From: JAAOZP01 sp038848185
GTDB taxonomy: Archaea; Thermoproteota; EX4484-205; JAAOZP01
Direction of reading: 5' to 3'
Assembly: GCA_038848185.1 (NCBI GenBank)
Contig: JAWCNV010000022.1
Coordinates: forward strand, 1 to 20,795
DNA: 20,795 bases
Made by a program: the position numbers and the translations under genes. Within the stretch, counting starts at the first letter, position 1, and every line of letters begins with the position of its first letter. Positions 13,961-20,795 of this stretch are shown piece after piece. Under the pieces are notes generated by a model. It did not search any database. It saw only the letters and a program-made list of their open reading frames with translations, and was not told the DNA's origin.

Positions 13961-14057
13961 ACTTATTTTCATCACTCTGAATACAGATCTATCTATTTTA
14001 AATTCGCCATGGGACAAAATTCCGATTTAAACTCTTTTTCATACTCCTCCAGCAAAT

Positions 14058-14068
14058 CATAAATATAG
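14058..14068 (+). promoter_or_regulatory. TATA box upstream of the EEP-family gene
   Basis: CATAAATATAG is centred 28 bases before an ATG at 14091 and about 118 bases before the EEP-family start. A second AT-rich element, CTATATAG, is at 14081-14088. The 220-base spacer 13961-14180 contains only these elements and the short frame described separately. Confidence 0.4.
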
Positions 14069-14090
14069 CGATGTGTTCTTCTATATAGCT

Positions 14091-14168
14091 ATGTTTAAGA
14101 TAAATGAGCATAAGAATCTTACTTTCGAAGAGAAGCCGCCTGAAGCGTCAATGCAACAGGTAGGATAG
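14091..14168 (+). CDS. Possible 25-residue leader peptide
   Basis: ATG at 14091 opens MFKINEHKNLTFEEKPPEAS followed by MQQVG and TAG at 14166-14168. The ATG lies at leaderless distance from a TATA box, and the frame ends 12 bases before the EEP-family start, so it would be the first cistron of that message. No homology is recognised. It could be a leader peptide, the remnant of a longer gene, or chance. Confidence 0.3.
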   Translation: MFKINEHKNLTFEEKPPEASMQQVG

Positions 14169-14180
14169 GGTAGGAAAACC

Positions 14181-15146
14181 ATGTCGGCTAAGGATTTCAT
14201 TATCGGAACCTTCAACCTAGAGAACCTTGATGACTCCAGTGATCTTTGGCCAGTGCGTCGAAATGTGTTGCAGTCGATGTTGCTACGCATGAATGCTTCA
14301 CTCTTGTTTTTGCAGGAGGTTAACAGCCTTTTAGCATTGGATGACCTTGTCAAAGGAACAGTATATGAGGAATATGAGCGGGCATACACTACGAAGCCAG
14401 ATGGTGCTCCCTATGCTCGGCGAAACCTTGTTATTCTCAGCCGTTACCAGATCCAAGAGAAACATCAGTATTTTCACGAGTTCACTCCAGCACCAATGTG
14501 GCGTATGACTACTGCGCAGCCTCCCATACCGGAAGCTCAGAGAGTTGAATGGGAGAGACCTATACTTCATTGTGAGATAGCTCTAGCTGGCAACCGTATT
14601 CTGCATGCAATTAACCTTCACTTAAAATCAAAGAATCCGACGGACATTACTGGCCAGAAAAGCGGCCCTTACACTTGGCTTACACATGAAGGCTGGGCGG
14701 AGGGCTACTTCCTCTCCTCCGTGAAACGTGTTGGGCAAGCTCTTGAAGCGCGAAGGCTTCTTGAAAAACTCTTTAAACAAGACTTTCAAGCTTTTATCGT
14801 AGTAAGCGGAGATTTTAACGCGGATGCTGGCGATGTTCCCTTTAAGACTATTGTGGGCAGTGTAGAGGATACTAATAACCCGGAACTCAGATCTACGGTA
14901 ATGGTGCCGTGCGAGTATAATGTGTCTCAGGATCAACGTTACTCGCTTATCTATCATGGGAGAGGAGAAATGATAGATCATATCATAGTTTCTCAAGCCC
15001 TCTACCCGTACTGGGTTGAAACCGCAGTGTTTAATGAACTTCTGCCAGATAAGAGTGTGGCATTTGCAACTACTGAAAAGTTTCCTGAATCTGACCATGC
15101 ACCTGTTGTCGCTAGATTCAATCTTCCTAAAGATTGGTTACCTTAG
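14181..15146 (+). CDS. Endonuclease/exonuclease/phosphatase (EEP) family protein, probably acquired
   Basis: A 321-residue protein with the EEP catalytic blocks in order: TFNLENL (Asn12), LLFLQEVN (Glu46), HAINLHLKSKNP, VVSGDFNAD, IDHIIVS and SDHAPVVARF (Asp305, His306). The family cleaves phosphodiester or phosphomonoester bonds in DNA, RNA, lipids or small molecules with Mg2+; the substrate here cannot be told. No signal peptide is seen, so it is probably cytoplasmic. Codon use is unlike its neighbours: 12 of 18 arginines use CGN, against 0 of 13 in FtsY. This points to horizontal transfer, perhaps from a bacterium. A short upstream frame and TATA box precede it. Confidence 0.85.
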   Translation: MSAKDFIIGTFNLENLDDSSDLWPVRRNVLQSMLLRMNASLLFLQEVNSLLALDDLVKGTVYEEYERAYTTKPDGAPYARRNLVILSRYQIQEKHQYFHEFTPAPMWRMTTAQPPIPEAQRVEWERPILHCEIALAGNRILHAINLHLKSKNPTDITGQKSGPYTWLTHEGWAEGYFLSSVKRVGQALEARRLLEKLFKQDFQAFIVVSGDFNADAGDVPFKTIVGSVEDTNNPELRSTVMVPCEYNVSQDQRYSLIYHGRGEMIDHIIVSQALYPYWVETAVFNELLPDKSVAFATTEKFPESDHAPVVARFNLPKDWLP

Positions 15147-15205
15147 CTTATTATTTCGTATCACGTTTATTAATTACCAGAGGGAAATAAGAATAGGTGA
15201 TTGTT

Positions 15206-15685
15206 TTGAAAGAAGGTGATAATGCACCGGATTTTACTCTTACATCAGATGAGGATAAAGAGGTTTCTTTAAAAGATTATCTTGGCAAAAAGATTGTACT
15301 CTATTTTTATCCGAAGGATGGGACTTCAGGTTGCACCCAAGAGGCAAGGGAGTTCAGAGACTTGGCTGAGCAATTTGATAAGGAGGATGCAGTGATTATA
15401 GGGATCAGTAAGGATAATGTTGAATCACATAAGAAGTTTAAGAAGGAAAACAACTTGCCTTTTACACTTCTAAGCGATCCTGAAGCAAAGGTTCTTAAAA
15501 AATACGGTGTATGGAAAAAGAAGGTTCTTTACGGTAAGGCTTTCATGGGGGTGGAGAGAACAACATTTTTGATTGATGAAGAAGGAAGAATAAAGAAGAT
15601 TTACAGAAATGTTAAACCAAAGGACCATGCTCAAACTTGCCTGTTAGACTTGAAAAGCTTGAATAAAAAGAGTACACAAATGTGA
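15206..15685 (+). CDS. bcp: Peroxiredoxin, PrxQ/Bcp type
   Basis: A thioredoxin-fold peroxidase of about 159 residues reducing hydrogen peroxide and organic peroxides. The active-site segment is YFYPKDGTSGCTQEAREFRD, matching P-x3-T-x2-C, with the peroxidatic Cys at about residue 43 and the conserved Arg in GVERTTFLID. The resolving cysteine that many PrxQ proteins carry five residues later is replaced by other residues (EAREF); the only other cysteine is near the C-terminus (AQTCLLDL). A TTG start at 15206 is preferred because GGTGA (15196-15200) lies 5 bases before it; a GTG at 15197 would add three residues. It is 50 bases after the EEP gene and could share its message. Confidence 0.9.
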   Translation: MKEGDNAPDFTLTSDEDKEVSLKDYLGKKIVLYFYPKDGTSGCTQEAREFRDLAEQFDKEDAVIIGISKDNVESHKKFKKENNLPFTLLSDPEAKVLKKYGVWKKKVLYGKAFMGVERTTFLIDEEGRIKKIYRNVKPKDHAQTCLLDLKSLNKKSTQM

Positions 15686-15746
15686 AAGCGAGGGGAAAGC
15701 AAGATTAATTACTTTCCCAAGTATTTTTCATCGGAGGCTCTGGTAA

Positions 15747-16595
15747 ATGAATAAGCGCAGACTAGGTGGGACTGGCGAATGGCTTTCAATAATCGGCTTC
15801 GGCGGAATCATTGTTATGAATATGGATCACTCATCTGCAAGTAGCATAGTTACTAAAGCTGTTGAGAGAGGCATCAACTATTTCGATGTTGCACCAAGCT
15901 ACGGGAACTCTGAGGAGGTGCTTGGTCCTGCACTTGAACCATACCGCGACAAGGTTTTCCTTGCATGTAAGACTGAGAAACGCACTAGAGAGGAGGCTAA
16001 GGCTGCTTTAGAAAGGTCTCTTAAACTCCTTAGGACTGATCACTTCGACCTCTACCAGCTTCACTCAGTGGATACTCTGAAGGATGTTGAGCAAGTCATG
16101 GGTCCAGGAGGAGCTATCGAAACTCTGATAGATGCTAGAAAACAGGGTCTCGCAAGATACATAGGTTTTACATCACATTCCGAGGAGGCTGCGTTAGCAT
16201 TGCTCAACCGTTTCGATTTCGACACCATGCTTTTCCCATTCAACTGGGTCTCTTGGCATCAGGCGAACTTCGGTTCAAGGGTTTTAGAGGAAGCTGTTGA
16301 AAAGGGTATTGGCATACTTGCGATCAAGGCCTTGGCTAAAAGAAAGTGGAGGCCTGAGGAGAAGGATAAGTATGAGTGGCCAAGATGGTACGCTACCGTT
16401 GAAAGCTTTGAAGAAGCGTCTATCGCCTTGCGGTTCACCCTTTCCCTCCCCGTGACTGCTGCCGTGAGCCCAAGCAGAGTTGAACTCCTCTGGTGGGCAT
16501 GCGATATCGCTGACCAGTTTAAGCCATTGTCAGAAGAGGAGAAAAATAAACTAGTTGAATGGAGTAATGGTCTTGAACCAGTATTCCCCCAATAG
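15747..16595 (+). CDS. Aldo/keto reductase
   Basis: A 282-residue TIM-barrel oxidoreductase using NAD(P)H on aldehydes or ketones. The catalytic tetrad is complete: Asp47 and Tyr52 in FDVAPSYGNSE, Lys75 in ACKTEK and His106 in DLYQLHSVD. Barrel strands continue through YIGFTSHS and MLFPFNWVSW. The C-terminal part is a helical SLPVTAAVSPSRVELLWWA segment where many family members bind the cofactor. The substrate is not predictable. GGAGG at about 15734 is the ribosome-binding site. The stop lies 4 bases before the preferred polymerase start, so the two genes form a pair. Confidence 0.9.
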   Translation: MNKRRLGGTGEWLSIIGFGGIIVMNMDHSSASSIVTKAVERGINYFDVAPSYGNSEEVLGPALEPYRDKVFLACKTEKRTREEAKAALERSLKLLRTDHFDLYQLHSVDTLKDVEQVMGPGGAIETLIDARKQGLARYIGFTSHSEEAALALLNRFDFDTMLFPFNWVSWHQANFGSRVLEEAVEKGIGILAIKALAKRKWRPEEKDKYEWPRWYATVESFEEASIALRFTLSLPVTAAVSPSRVELLWWACDIADQFKPLSEEEKNKLVEWSNGLEPVFPQ

Positions 16596-16599
16596 AGGA

Positions 16600-17736
16600 A
16601 TGGATTTCTGGAAGACCCCTGCTGGGAAACAGGCTTCGCAGCCAAGGGTTATCATGCTGGTTGACCTAGACTATTTCTTCGCCCAATGCGAAGAGGTGAG
16701 GAATCCTTCATTTAAAAACAAGCCTGTGGTTGTATGCGTATATTCTGGTCGAAGTGAAGAAAGCGGGGTTGTAAGCACTGCAAACTATGTGGCTAGGAAA
16801 TATGGTGTTAAATCAGGTATTCCAATCTCCGTGGCGAAGAAGAAGCTAGGGAACACGGGTGCCGTATTTCTCCCGGTTGACCACGATTATTACGATACGG
16901 TTTCGGGTAAAGTGATGAAGATCCTTAAGAATTACGCTGATGTCTTCGAGCAGGCTGGGATAGACGAGGCCTATCTTGATGTGAGTATGCGGGTTGAAAA
17001 AGACTTCGATAAGGCTAGGGAACTAGCTCAAAGAATAAAGGAGGATTTAAAGGCCAGCCAGAAAATCACTTGTTCTATAGGTGTAGGGCCGAATAAGCTT
17101 GTTGCTAAGATTGCGGCTGATTTTAAAAAGCCTGACGGTTTAACCTTGGTCAAGCCTGAGAAGGTTGAAGAATTTCTTTCTCCACTGCCTGTTAACAGGC
17201 TAATTGGGATCGGAGTAAAAACCGAGAGTATAATGAAAAGTTTAGGTGTTGAAACAATAGGGGACCTAGCGAGGTATGATGTTCAAGAGCTTATCCGGTT
17301 TTTCGGTGTAAAGCTGGGAGCTTATTTTCATAATGCTTCCCGCGGAATAGATGACAGTCCGGTTAAAGAGTATAGGGAAACTGCTTCTCTAAGCAGGATT
17401 TCGACGCTGAAAGAGGACACGCGTGACTTGGAACCGATCGTCAAAAAAATTAACGAGCTGTGTGGAGAAATCCATGCTGAGCTTGCTCAACAGAAATGGC
17501 GCTTCAAGCAGGTTGGGGTAATCGCCGTCATGAAGGACATTAGTGTCCGTAGCAGGTCAAGAACCCTTGAGAAGCCTACAAACGATCTGGATGTCCTTAA
17601 GAAGAGTGTGAAGGAGCTTTTCGAAAAGCTTCTGAAAGAGTCGGATCTCGAAGTGCGAAGAGTTGGGGTGAAGGTTTCAGGCTTTACCAAAGATAATAAT
17701 CTTCAGAAACAATTGTCAAGCTTCACAAGGGGCTAG
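16600..17736 (+). CDS. dinB: Y-family DNA polymerase IV (Dpo4/DinB)
   Basis: A translesion polymerase of about 378 residues. The palm holds the metal-binding Asp22 in MLVDLDYFFAQCEEV and Asp122-Glu123 in AGIDEAYLDVS. The fingers are seen in SGVVSTANYVARKYGVKSG, and SIGVGPNKLVAKIAADFKKP and the helix-hairpin-helix thumb (GIGVKTESIMKSLG, TIGDLARYD) follow. The little-finger domain ends with QKQLSSF, a PCNA-binding-like Q-x2-L-x2-F. The steric-gate position is Phe (DYFFAQ) where Sulfolobus Dpo4 has Tyr. Starts at TTG 16555 (overlapping the reductase), ATG 16567 and ATG 16654 are also in frame; 16600 follows the reductase stop directly. Confidence 0.93.
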   Translation: MDFWKTPAGKQASQPRVIMLVDLDYFFAQCEEVRNPSFKNKPVVVCVYSGRSEESGVVSTANYVARKYGVKSGIPISVAKKKLGNTGAVFLPVDHDYYDTVSGKVMKILKNYADVFEQAGIDEAYLDVSMRVEKDFDKARELAQRIKEDLKASQKITCSIGVGPNKLVAKIAADFKKPDGLTLVKPEKVEEFLSPLPVNRLIGIGVKTESIMKSLGVETIGDLARYDVQELIRFFGVKLGAYFHNASRGIDDSPVKEYRETASLSRISTLKEDTRDLEPIVKKINELCGEIHAELAQQKWRFKQVGVIAVMKDISVRSRSRTLEKPTNDLDVLKKSVKELFEKLLKESDLEVRRVGVKVSGFTKDNNLQKQLSSFTRG

Positions 17737-17773
17737 TGAAACCACTGGACCAAGATGTTTTTCTTTATGCAGG

Positions 17774-18235
17774 TTACTTCTTAAGCAACTTAAGCCCGAT
17801 GCTTGTGATAATGGAGAGCCCTATGCAGATTAGGAATCCTCCTATAAAGCTGAACCAGCCAATAGTCCCGTTTGCCAGCATGTTTAAGAAGAGGCTTAGG
17901 GCAAGCCAGAAAACCATTCCTGAGATAGTGTCAATCTTGCTCTGCAAAGAGTCTCGGAATACGAATTTTAAACCAAGAATAATGATCTGAAGAGCACCAA
18001 AAACCAATGCGAACTGTGCAGCAGCGCTGTAGAGAACAGGATGGTTGCTTGCAGGGGCGGGTAGGAGTATGTTTCCTGAGAATTCTGCCATTCGAAAATC
18101 TCTGAAGAAGCTCATGATCTCCTCATGCAGATTGGGGTTCAATGCCCATGTTACTCCGAGGAGCACTATGAACATCCCGAAGGAAAGGATACCTATCCAC
18201 CCCGTATCTCTCGTTCTTTCAGCCGTCATACTCAT
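17774..18235 (-). CDS. Four-helix integral membrane protein, unknown function
   Basis: A 153-residue hydrophobic protein with four predicted spans: about residues 12-32 (GILSFGMFIVLLGVTWAL), 69-89, 103-122 and 123-148. A loop of about 35 residues between spans 1 and 2 holds charged residues and SGNILLPAPASNHP. No catalytic or metal motif is visible, and I do not recognise the family. The ATG at 18235 is 29-34 bases from a reverse-strand TATA element, fitting a leaderless message. It is convergent with the polymerase gene and divergent from the radical SAM gene. Confidence 0.75.
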   Translation of the reverse strand: MSMTAERTRDTGWIGILSFGMFIVLLGVTWALNPNLHEEIMSFFRDFRMAEFSGNILLPAPASNHPVLYSAAAQFALVFGALQIIILGLKFVFRDSLQSKIDTISGMVFWLALSLFLNMLANGTIGWFSFIGGFLICIGLSIITSIGLKLLKK

Positions 18236-18263
18236 CTATTAACGTTAGAGAACACTCCTGCCC

Positions 18264-18273
18264 TATTATAAAA
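18264..18273 (-). promoter_or_regulatory. TATA box of the four-helix membrane protein gene
   Basis: The reverse complement reads TTTTATAATA and is centred about 33 bases from the ATG at 18235. It is distinct from the plus-strand TATA box at 18296 in the same spacer. Confidence 0.5.
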
Positions 18274-18295
18274 ACATTGTTTACAATGAATTAAA

Positions 18296-18304
18296 CTTAT
18301 AAAG
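18296..18304 (+). promoter_or_regulatory. TATA box of the radical SAM gene
   Basis: CTTATAAAG is only 4 bases before an ATG at 18308, too close to serve it, but is 29 bases from the next in-frame ATG at 18329. This spacing decides the start chosen for the radical SAM protein. Confidence 0.55.
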
Positions 18305-18328
18305 AACATGTCTGCAATCGTGGAAAGA

Positions 18329-19789
18329 ATGGTGAAAAGAAAGGTTCTTTTCATAGAGCCTCCTAAAGGCATCTGGTTTGTAATGGGTGACTACCTAGCT
18401 CCGCCATACGGGATAATCCAGCTAGCTGCTTACCTTGAGAGAGAGGTTAAAGATATTGAGGTTAAGGTTTTGGACTGCAACGCGCAGCAAATAGGCTGGA
18501 GAGAATTGGAGAAGCAGATAGAATCATTCAGCCCTGACATCGTGGCTTCAAGCGGCTCCGCCACATGCAACGCTTACGTCGTCGTCAGAACCCTTGAAAC
18601 AGCAAAAAAAGTCAACCCGAACATATCGACTGTTACAGGAGGCCAGCACTTCACAGCATTGGCTCAGGAAAGCTTAGAAACATACCCGGTTATAGACTTC
18701 ATCGTTCGGGATGAGGGTGAGCAGACACTTGCAGAACTCGTTAGAAACATTGATGATGCCTCCAAATTCCCCAACATAAAGGGTCTCTCCTTCAAGCATG
18801 ACGGTGGGATTATGCATACTCCTCCCCGGCCTCTGATTGAAGATTTGGACAGCCTCCCCTACCCTGGTTACCATTTCGTCAAAGATTTTGTTCGCAAGTA
18901 TCATTTCGCGGCGATGGCTGGCCAAGATGTGCCTTACGCGTTGATCGAGGGTTCAAGAGGATGCCAGCATGACTGTACTTTCTGCTCCCAATGGAAGCAC
19001 TGGCATAGGAGGTGGCGGGCCAAGTCGCCTAAACGGATTGCTGACGAGATGGAGTTCTGCTACAGGAACTATGGAAGCAGGTTCATCTGGCTGACCGATG
19101 ACAATTTTAACTTTGGCGAAAGAGCAAGTGTTCTAGCTGAAGAAATTATCGGCCGAGGAATATCTGAGGAAATAATGTGGTTCACTCAAGCAAGATGTGA
19201 CGATGTGGTTAGGAACAAGGATGCTTTACCAAGGCTTAGGAAATCGGGGCTCCGCTGGGTCCTCTTAGGTGTAGAGAACCCTGACCCTGCTACGCTCGAA
19301 TCCTTTAGGAAAGGAATTACTCCTAGAGAAGCTAAGGAGGCTGTGAAACTTTTGAAGAAAAACGATATTTTCACGCAGGCAATGTTCATAATAGGTTCAC
19401 GCAAGGATACTGCTAAATCTATTGAAAACCTAAGGCTTTTCACGGATGAGCTTGACCCAGACTTCGTGATATTCGGCATACTTACACCCTTCCCCGGAAC
19501 TGTTCTTTTTGAAGAAGCTAGTAGAAACGGTTGGATAGAGGACTATAACTGGTCTCACTACGACATGGTGCATGCAATAATGCCTACGGAAACACTCTCT
19601 AGGAAAGAGGTTCAGGAAGAATTATACGAGTGCTATAGGTATTTCTACGGCTCTTGGGGCAGGAGGCTTAAAGGATTGTTCTCCGCGAACAGTTTTAAAA
19701 GGAGAATATTCCTTTACATGGCTTTCAGAGGCATCGTAAGGCAAATCCGAGATCTTTTTCGAAGTGAGTCTTATGCAGCAACCAGTTGA
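18329..19789 (+). CDS. B12-binding radical SAM enzyme, BchE-like cluster motif
   Basis: An enzyme of about 486 residues (COG1032 type). The N-terminal cobalamin-binding domain runs from KVLFIEPPKGIWFVMGDYL to about LSFKHDGG; the usual D-x-H-x2-G is changed to DCNAQQIG, so the lower-ligand His is absent. The radical SAM barrel has GSRGCQHDCTFCSQWKHW, with a C-x3-C-x2-C cluster site. The CSQWK-W flank recalls BchE, the anaerobic Mg-protoporphyrin ester cyclase family; no photosynthesis genes are present, so the real substrate is unknown. The late barrel shows GILTPFPGTVLFEEA, and the tail is basic with aromatic stretches that could touch the membrane. ATG 18329 is preferred over 18308 because the TATA box is 29 bases away. 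It overlaps the next gene. Confidence 0.85.
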   Translation: MVKRKVLFIEPPKGIWFVMGDYLAPPYGIIQLAAYLEREVKDIEVKVLDCNAQQIGWRELEKQIESFSPDIVASSGSATCNAYVVVRTLETAKKVNPNISTVTGGQHFTALAQESLETYPVIDFIVRDEGEQTLAELVRNIDDASKFPNIKGLSFKHDGGIMHTPPRPLIEDLDSLPYPGYHFVKDFVRKYHFAAMAGQDVPYALIEGSRGCQHDCTFCSQWKHWHRRWRAKSPKRIADEMEFCYRNYGSRFIWLTDDNFNFGERASVLAEEIIGRGISEEIMWFTQARCDDVVRNKDALPRLRKSGLRWVLLGVENPDPATLESFRKGITPREAKEAVKLLKKNDIFTQAMFIIGSRKDTAKSIENLRLFTDELDPDFVIFGILTPFPGTVLFEEASRNGWIEDYNWSHYDMVHAIMPTETLSRKEVQEELYECYRYFYGSWGRRLKGLFSANSFKRRIFLYMAFRGIVRQIRDLFRSESYAATS

Positions 19790-20450
19790 AGGCTTCACTC
19801 CTGCTCTATGCGTTGCTTTTTCAATAATAGGTCTATCAGTAGTTTTACTGATGGTGTTAAATCAGCCTCCTATGAGTAACGGCTTTCCATTCAGGAAAAT
19901 ATTGATCGGAGCCTTGTTCAACGCAATTTGCATAACGGGTGTTTTCGCCGCTCTTTTTCCAAGGAAGTGCTCTAAGATCTTTTTTAAAGGGAAGGGGAAC
20001 GCCGCGTCTTCTCAACGCGAGGTTAAGGGGCATCATCCTAACTGCGAAGCGTTTTCTACGCATGTTGTAAGGATAAGAGGGCATACGCTCTGTGCAGCGT
20101 GCACCGGTTTACTCGCCGGAGGGGTTTCTGCCATGTTTCTTTCAACGGCGTATTTTACAGGTTTCTTTAGCCTAGGGGAGACTGCTCTTCTACTAGTCTT
20201 AACTGGTGCTCTAGGAGTCATAATCGTCTTCTTGGGACAGATGGCTAAGGGTTTCACACGCTTGCTGCTGAACCTGTTTTTCCCAATCGGAAGCATGCTT
20301 GTTTTAATCGGGGTTGACGGGCTTTTTGAAAACATGTTTCTCGATGTTTTCCTGAACGCGCTGATAGTCTTCTGGATATTAACACGGATCATGGTTTCTT
20401 CTTGGAACCATTCTAAAACATGCTCTAAATGCAGAAATCCCTGTAATTAG
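19764..20450 (+). CDS. DUF2085-like multispan membrane protein
   Basis: A 228-residue membrane protein with about six helices: two before residue 65, and four after residue 110 (LLAGGVSAMFLS, LLLVLTGALGVIIVFL, LNLFFPIGSMLVLIGV, VFLNALIVFWIL). Between them, a loop has HHPNCEAFSTHVVRIRGHT followed by LCAACTG, which resembles the cysteine/histidine pattern of DUF2085 proteins (CHQ...G...CxRCTG). The C-terminus adds TCSKCRNPC, a possible second metal site. The function is unknown. GTG 19764 or ATG 19773 are possible starts; either overlaps the radical SAM gene by 17-26 bases, so the two are almost certainly cotranscribed and coupled. Confidence 0.75.
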   Translation: MSLMQQPVEGFTPALCVAFSIIGLSVVLLMVLNQPPMSNGFPFRKILIGALFNAICITGVFAALFPRKCSKIFFKGKGNAASSQREVKGHHPNCEAFSTHVVRIRGHTLCAACTGLLAGGVSAMFLSTAYFTGFFSLGETALLLVLTGALGVIIVFLGQMAKGFTRLLLNLFFPIGSMLVLIGVDGLFENMFLDVFLNALIVFWILTRIMVSSWNHSKTCSKCRNPCN

Positions 20451-20476
20451 GCTTTAAGCTACTTAAAACTCGGCTT

Positions 20477-20779
20477 CTATCTACGTCTACTTTGGAGAGC
20501 CCCTATCAGTATTAGTGCACCGAACAGTATTAGGAAAAGAGGGCCCCATTCTACACGGTATGGTGCTGGTAGAAGAAGGTTCACTCCCATAAGGATTAGA
20601 AGAATACCGAAGATCAGAGCCATGATCTGCCCAAACCTCGGGATGCCGAAACACTCATCCTCATGCCTCCTGTACTCCCTAATCTCTTGGGGCGGAGTTG
20701 AGTATAATGGTGCTCCACACTGAGCACAAACCTTCGCTTCATCCATATTCTTATAACCGCATTTGATACAATACACCAT
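20477..20779 (-). CDS. Zinc-ribbon membrane protein, unknown function
   Basis: A 100-residue protein. An N-terminal zinc ribbon (C4-x2-C7 ... C18-x2-C21 in YCIKCGYKN and VCAQCGAPL) is joined by a charged linker (EIREYRRHEDE) to two hydrophobic spans at about residues 51-68 (IMALIFGILLILMGVNLL) and 79-95 (PLFLILFGALILIGALQ), ending in a basic SRRR. Small proteins of this build are common in archaea and have no defined role. It is convergent with the DUF2085-like gene, 26 bases apart. Confidence 0.75.
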   Translation of the reverse strand: MVYCIKCGYKNMDEAKVCAQCGAPLYSTPPQEIREYRRHEDECFGIPRFGQIMALIFGILLILMGVNLLLPAPYRVEWGPLFLILFGALILIGALQSRRR

Positions 20780-20795
20780 TTAACTTCGAAATAAC

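Noticed and set aside
14628..15098. A 156-residue minus-strand frame opposite the EEP-family gene
   Set aside because: It is antisense to a gene with all catalytic motifs intact and shows no recognisable family or ribosome-binding site.
17736..17990. An 84-residue plus-strand frame after the polymerase gene
   Set aside because: It is antisense to the four-helix membrane protein, which has clear spans and a well-placed TATA box.
18308..20450. Photosynthetic (bacteriochlorophyll) pathway suggested by the BchE-like motif
   Set aside because: No other chlorophyll or haem biosynthesis gene is in the window; motif similarity alone cannot assign that role.
1..20795. CRISPR arrays, insertion sequences, prophage or integrase genes
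   Set aside because: No evenly spaced direct repeats, transposase motifs or terminal inverted repeats were seen on reading the window.

Overview
The window is an archaeal chromosome segment. The evidence is a long run of archaeal/eukaryotic-type ribosomal and translation genes (S19e, L39e, L31e, L18a/LX, L1, L10/P0, L12/P1, aIF6, Nep1, PDCD5, prefoldin alpha, SecE and Spt5/NusG), many TTG and GTG starts, arginine written mostly as AGG/AGA, TATA boxes about 25-30 bases before first codons (leaderless messages), and an intron-bearing tRNA-Val. Gene content fits an uncultivated TACK-type lineage, for example Bathyarchaeia-like, but the sequence alone does not settle the taxon.

Layout. Positions 1-4183 hold a 3'-truncated malate dehydrogenase (minus), a COG2509-like FAD dehydrogenase (plus), a COG1407 metallophosphoesterase (minus), a small SWIM zinc-finger protein (plus) and the rRNA methyltransferase Nep1 (minus). 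From 4245 to 7662 a compact plus-strand superoperon reads S19e, PDCD5, L39e, L31e, aIF6, LX, prefoldin alpha, FtsY. It is followed by SecE-NusG (7711-8393) and the L11-L1-L10-L12 stalk cluster (8487-10847). Together these genes build the large subunit and its GTPase stalk, keep subunits apart (aIF6), help new chains fold (prefoldin) and carry them to the membrane (FtsY, SecE). A tRNA-Val(GAC) with an 18-nt intron follows.

The second half (11189-20779) is a mixed metabolic and accessory region: methylthioribose-1-phosphate isomerase (minus), tRNA-Leu(UAG), an iron-sulfur flavoprotein, a class II aldolase, an endonuclease/exonuclease/phosphatase-family protein with foreign-looking codon use, a PrxQ/Bcp peroxiredoxin, an aldo/keto reductase next to a Y-family DNA polymerase, a four-helix membrane protein (minus), a B12-binding radical SAM enzyme with a BchE-like cluster motif overlapping a DUF2085-like membrane protein, and a zinc-ribbon membrane protein (minus).

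Most notable: L11 appears to start at a CTG codon behind a perfect Shine-Dalgarno site; a hairpin overlaps the L12 ribosome-binding site; L10/P0 lacks the usual acidic stalk tail; MtnA and a class II aldolase together suggest a salvage shunt for 5'-deoxyadenosine or methylthioadenosine; and the radical SAM/DUF2085-like pair has no assigned function and is the best candidate for an undescribed two-gene system. No CRISPR array, insertion sequence or rRNA gene is seen. No gene-free stretch reaches 300 bases; the longest are 13066-13312 and 13961-14180.
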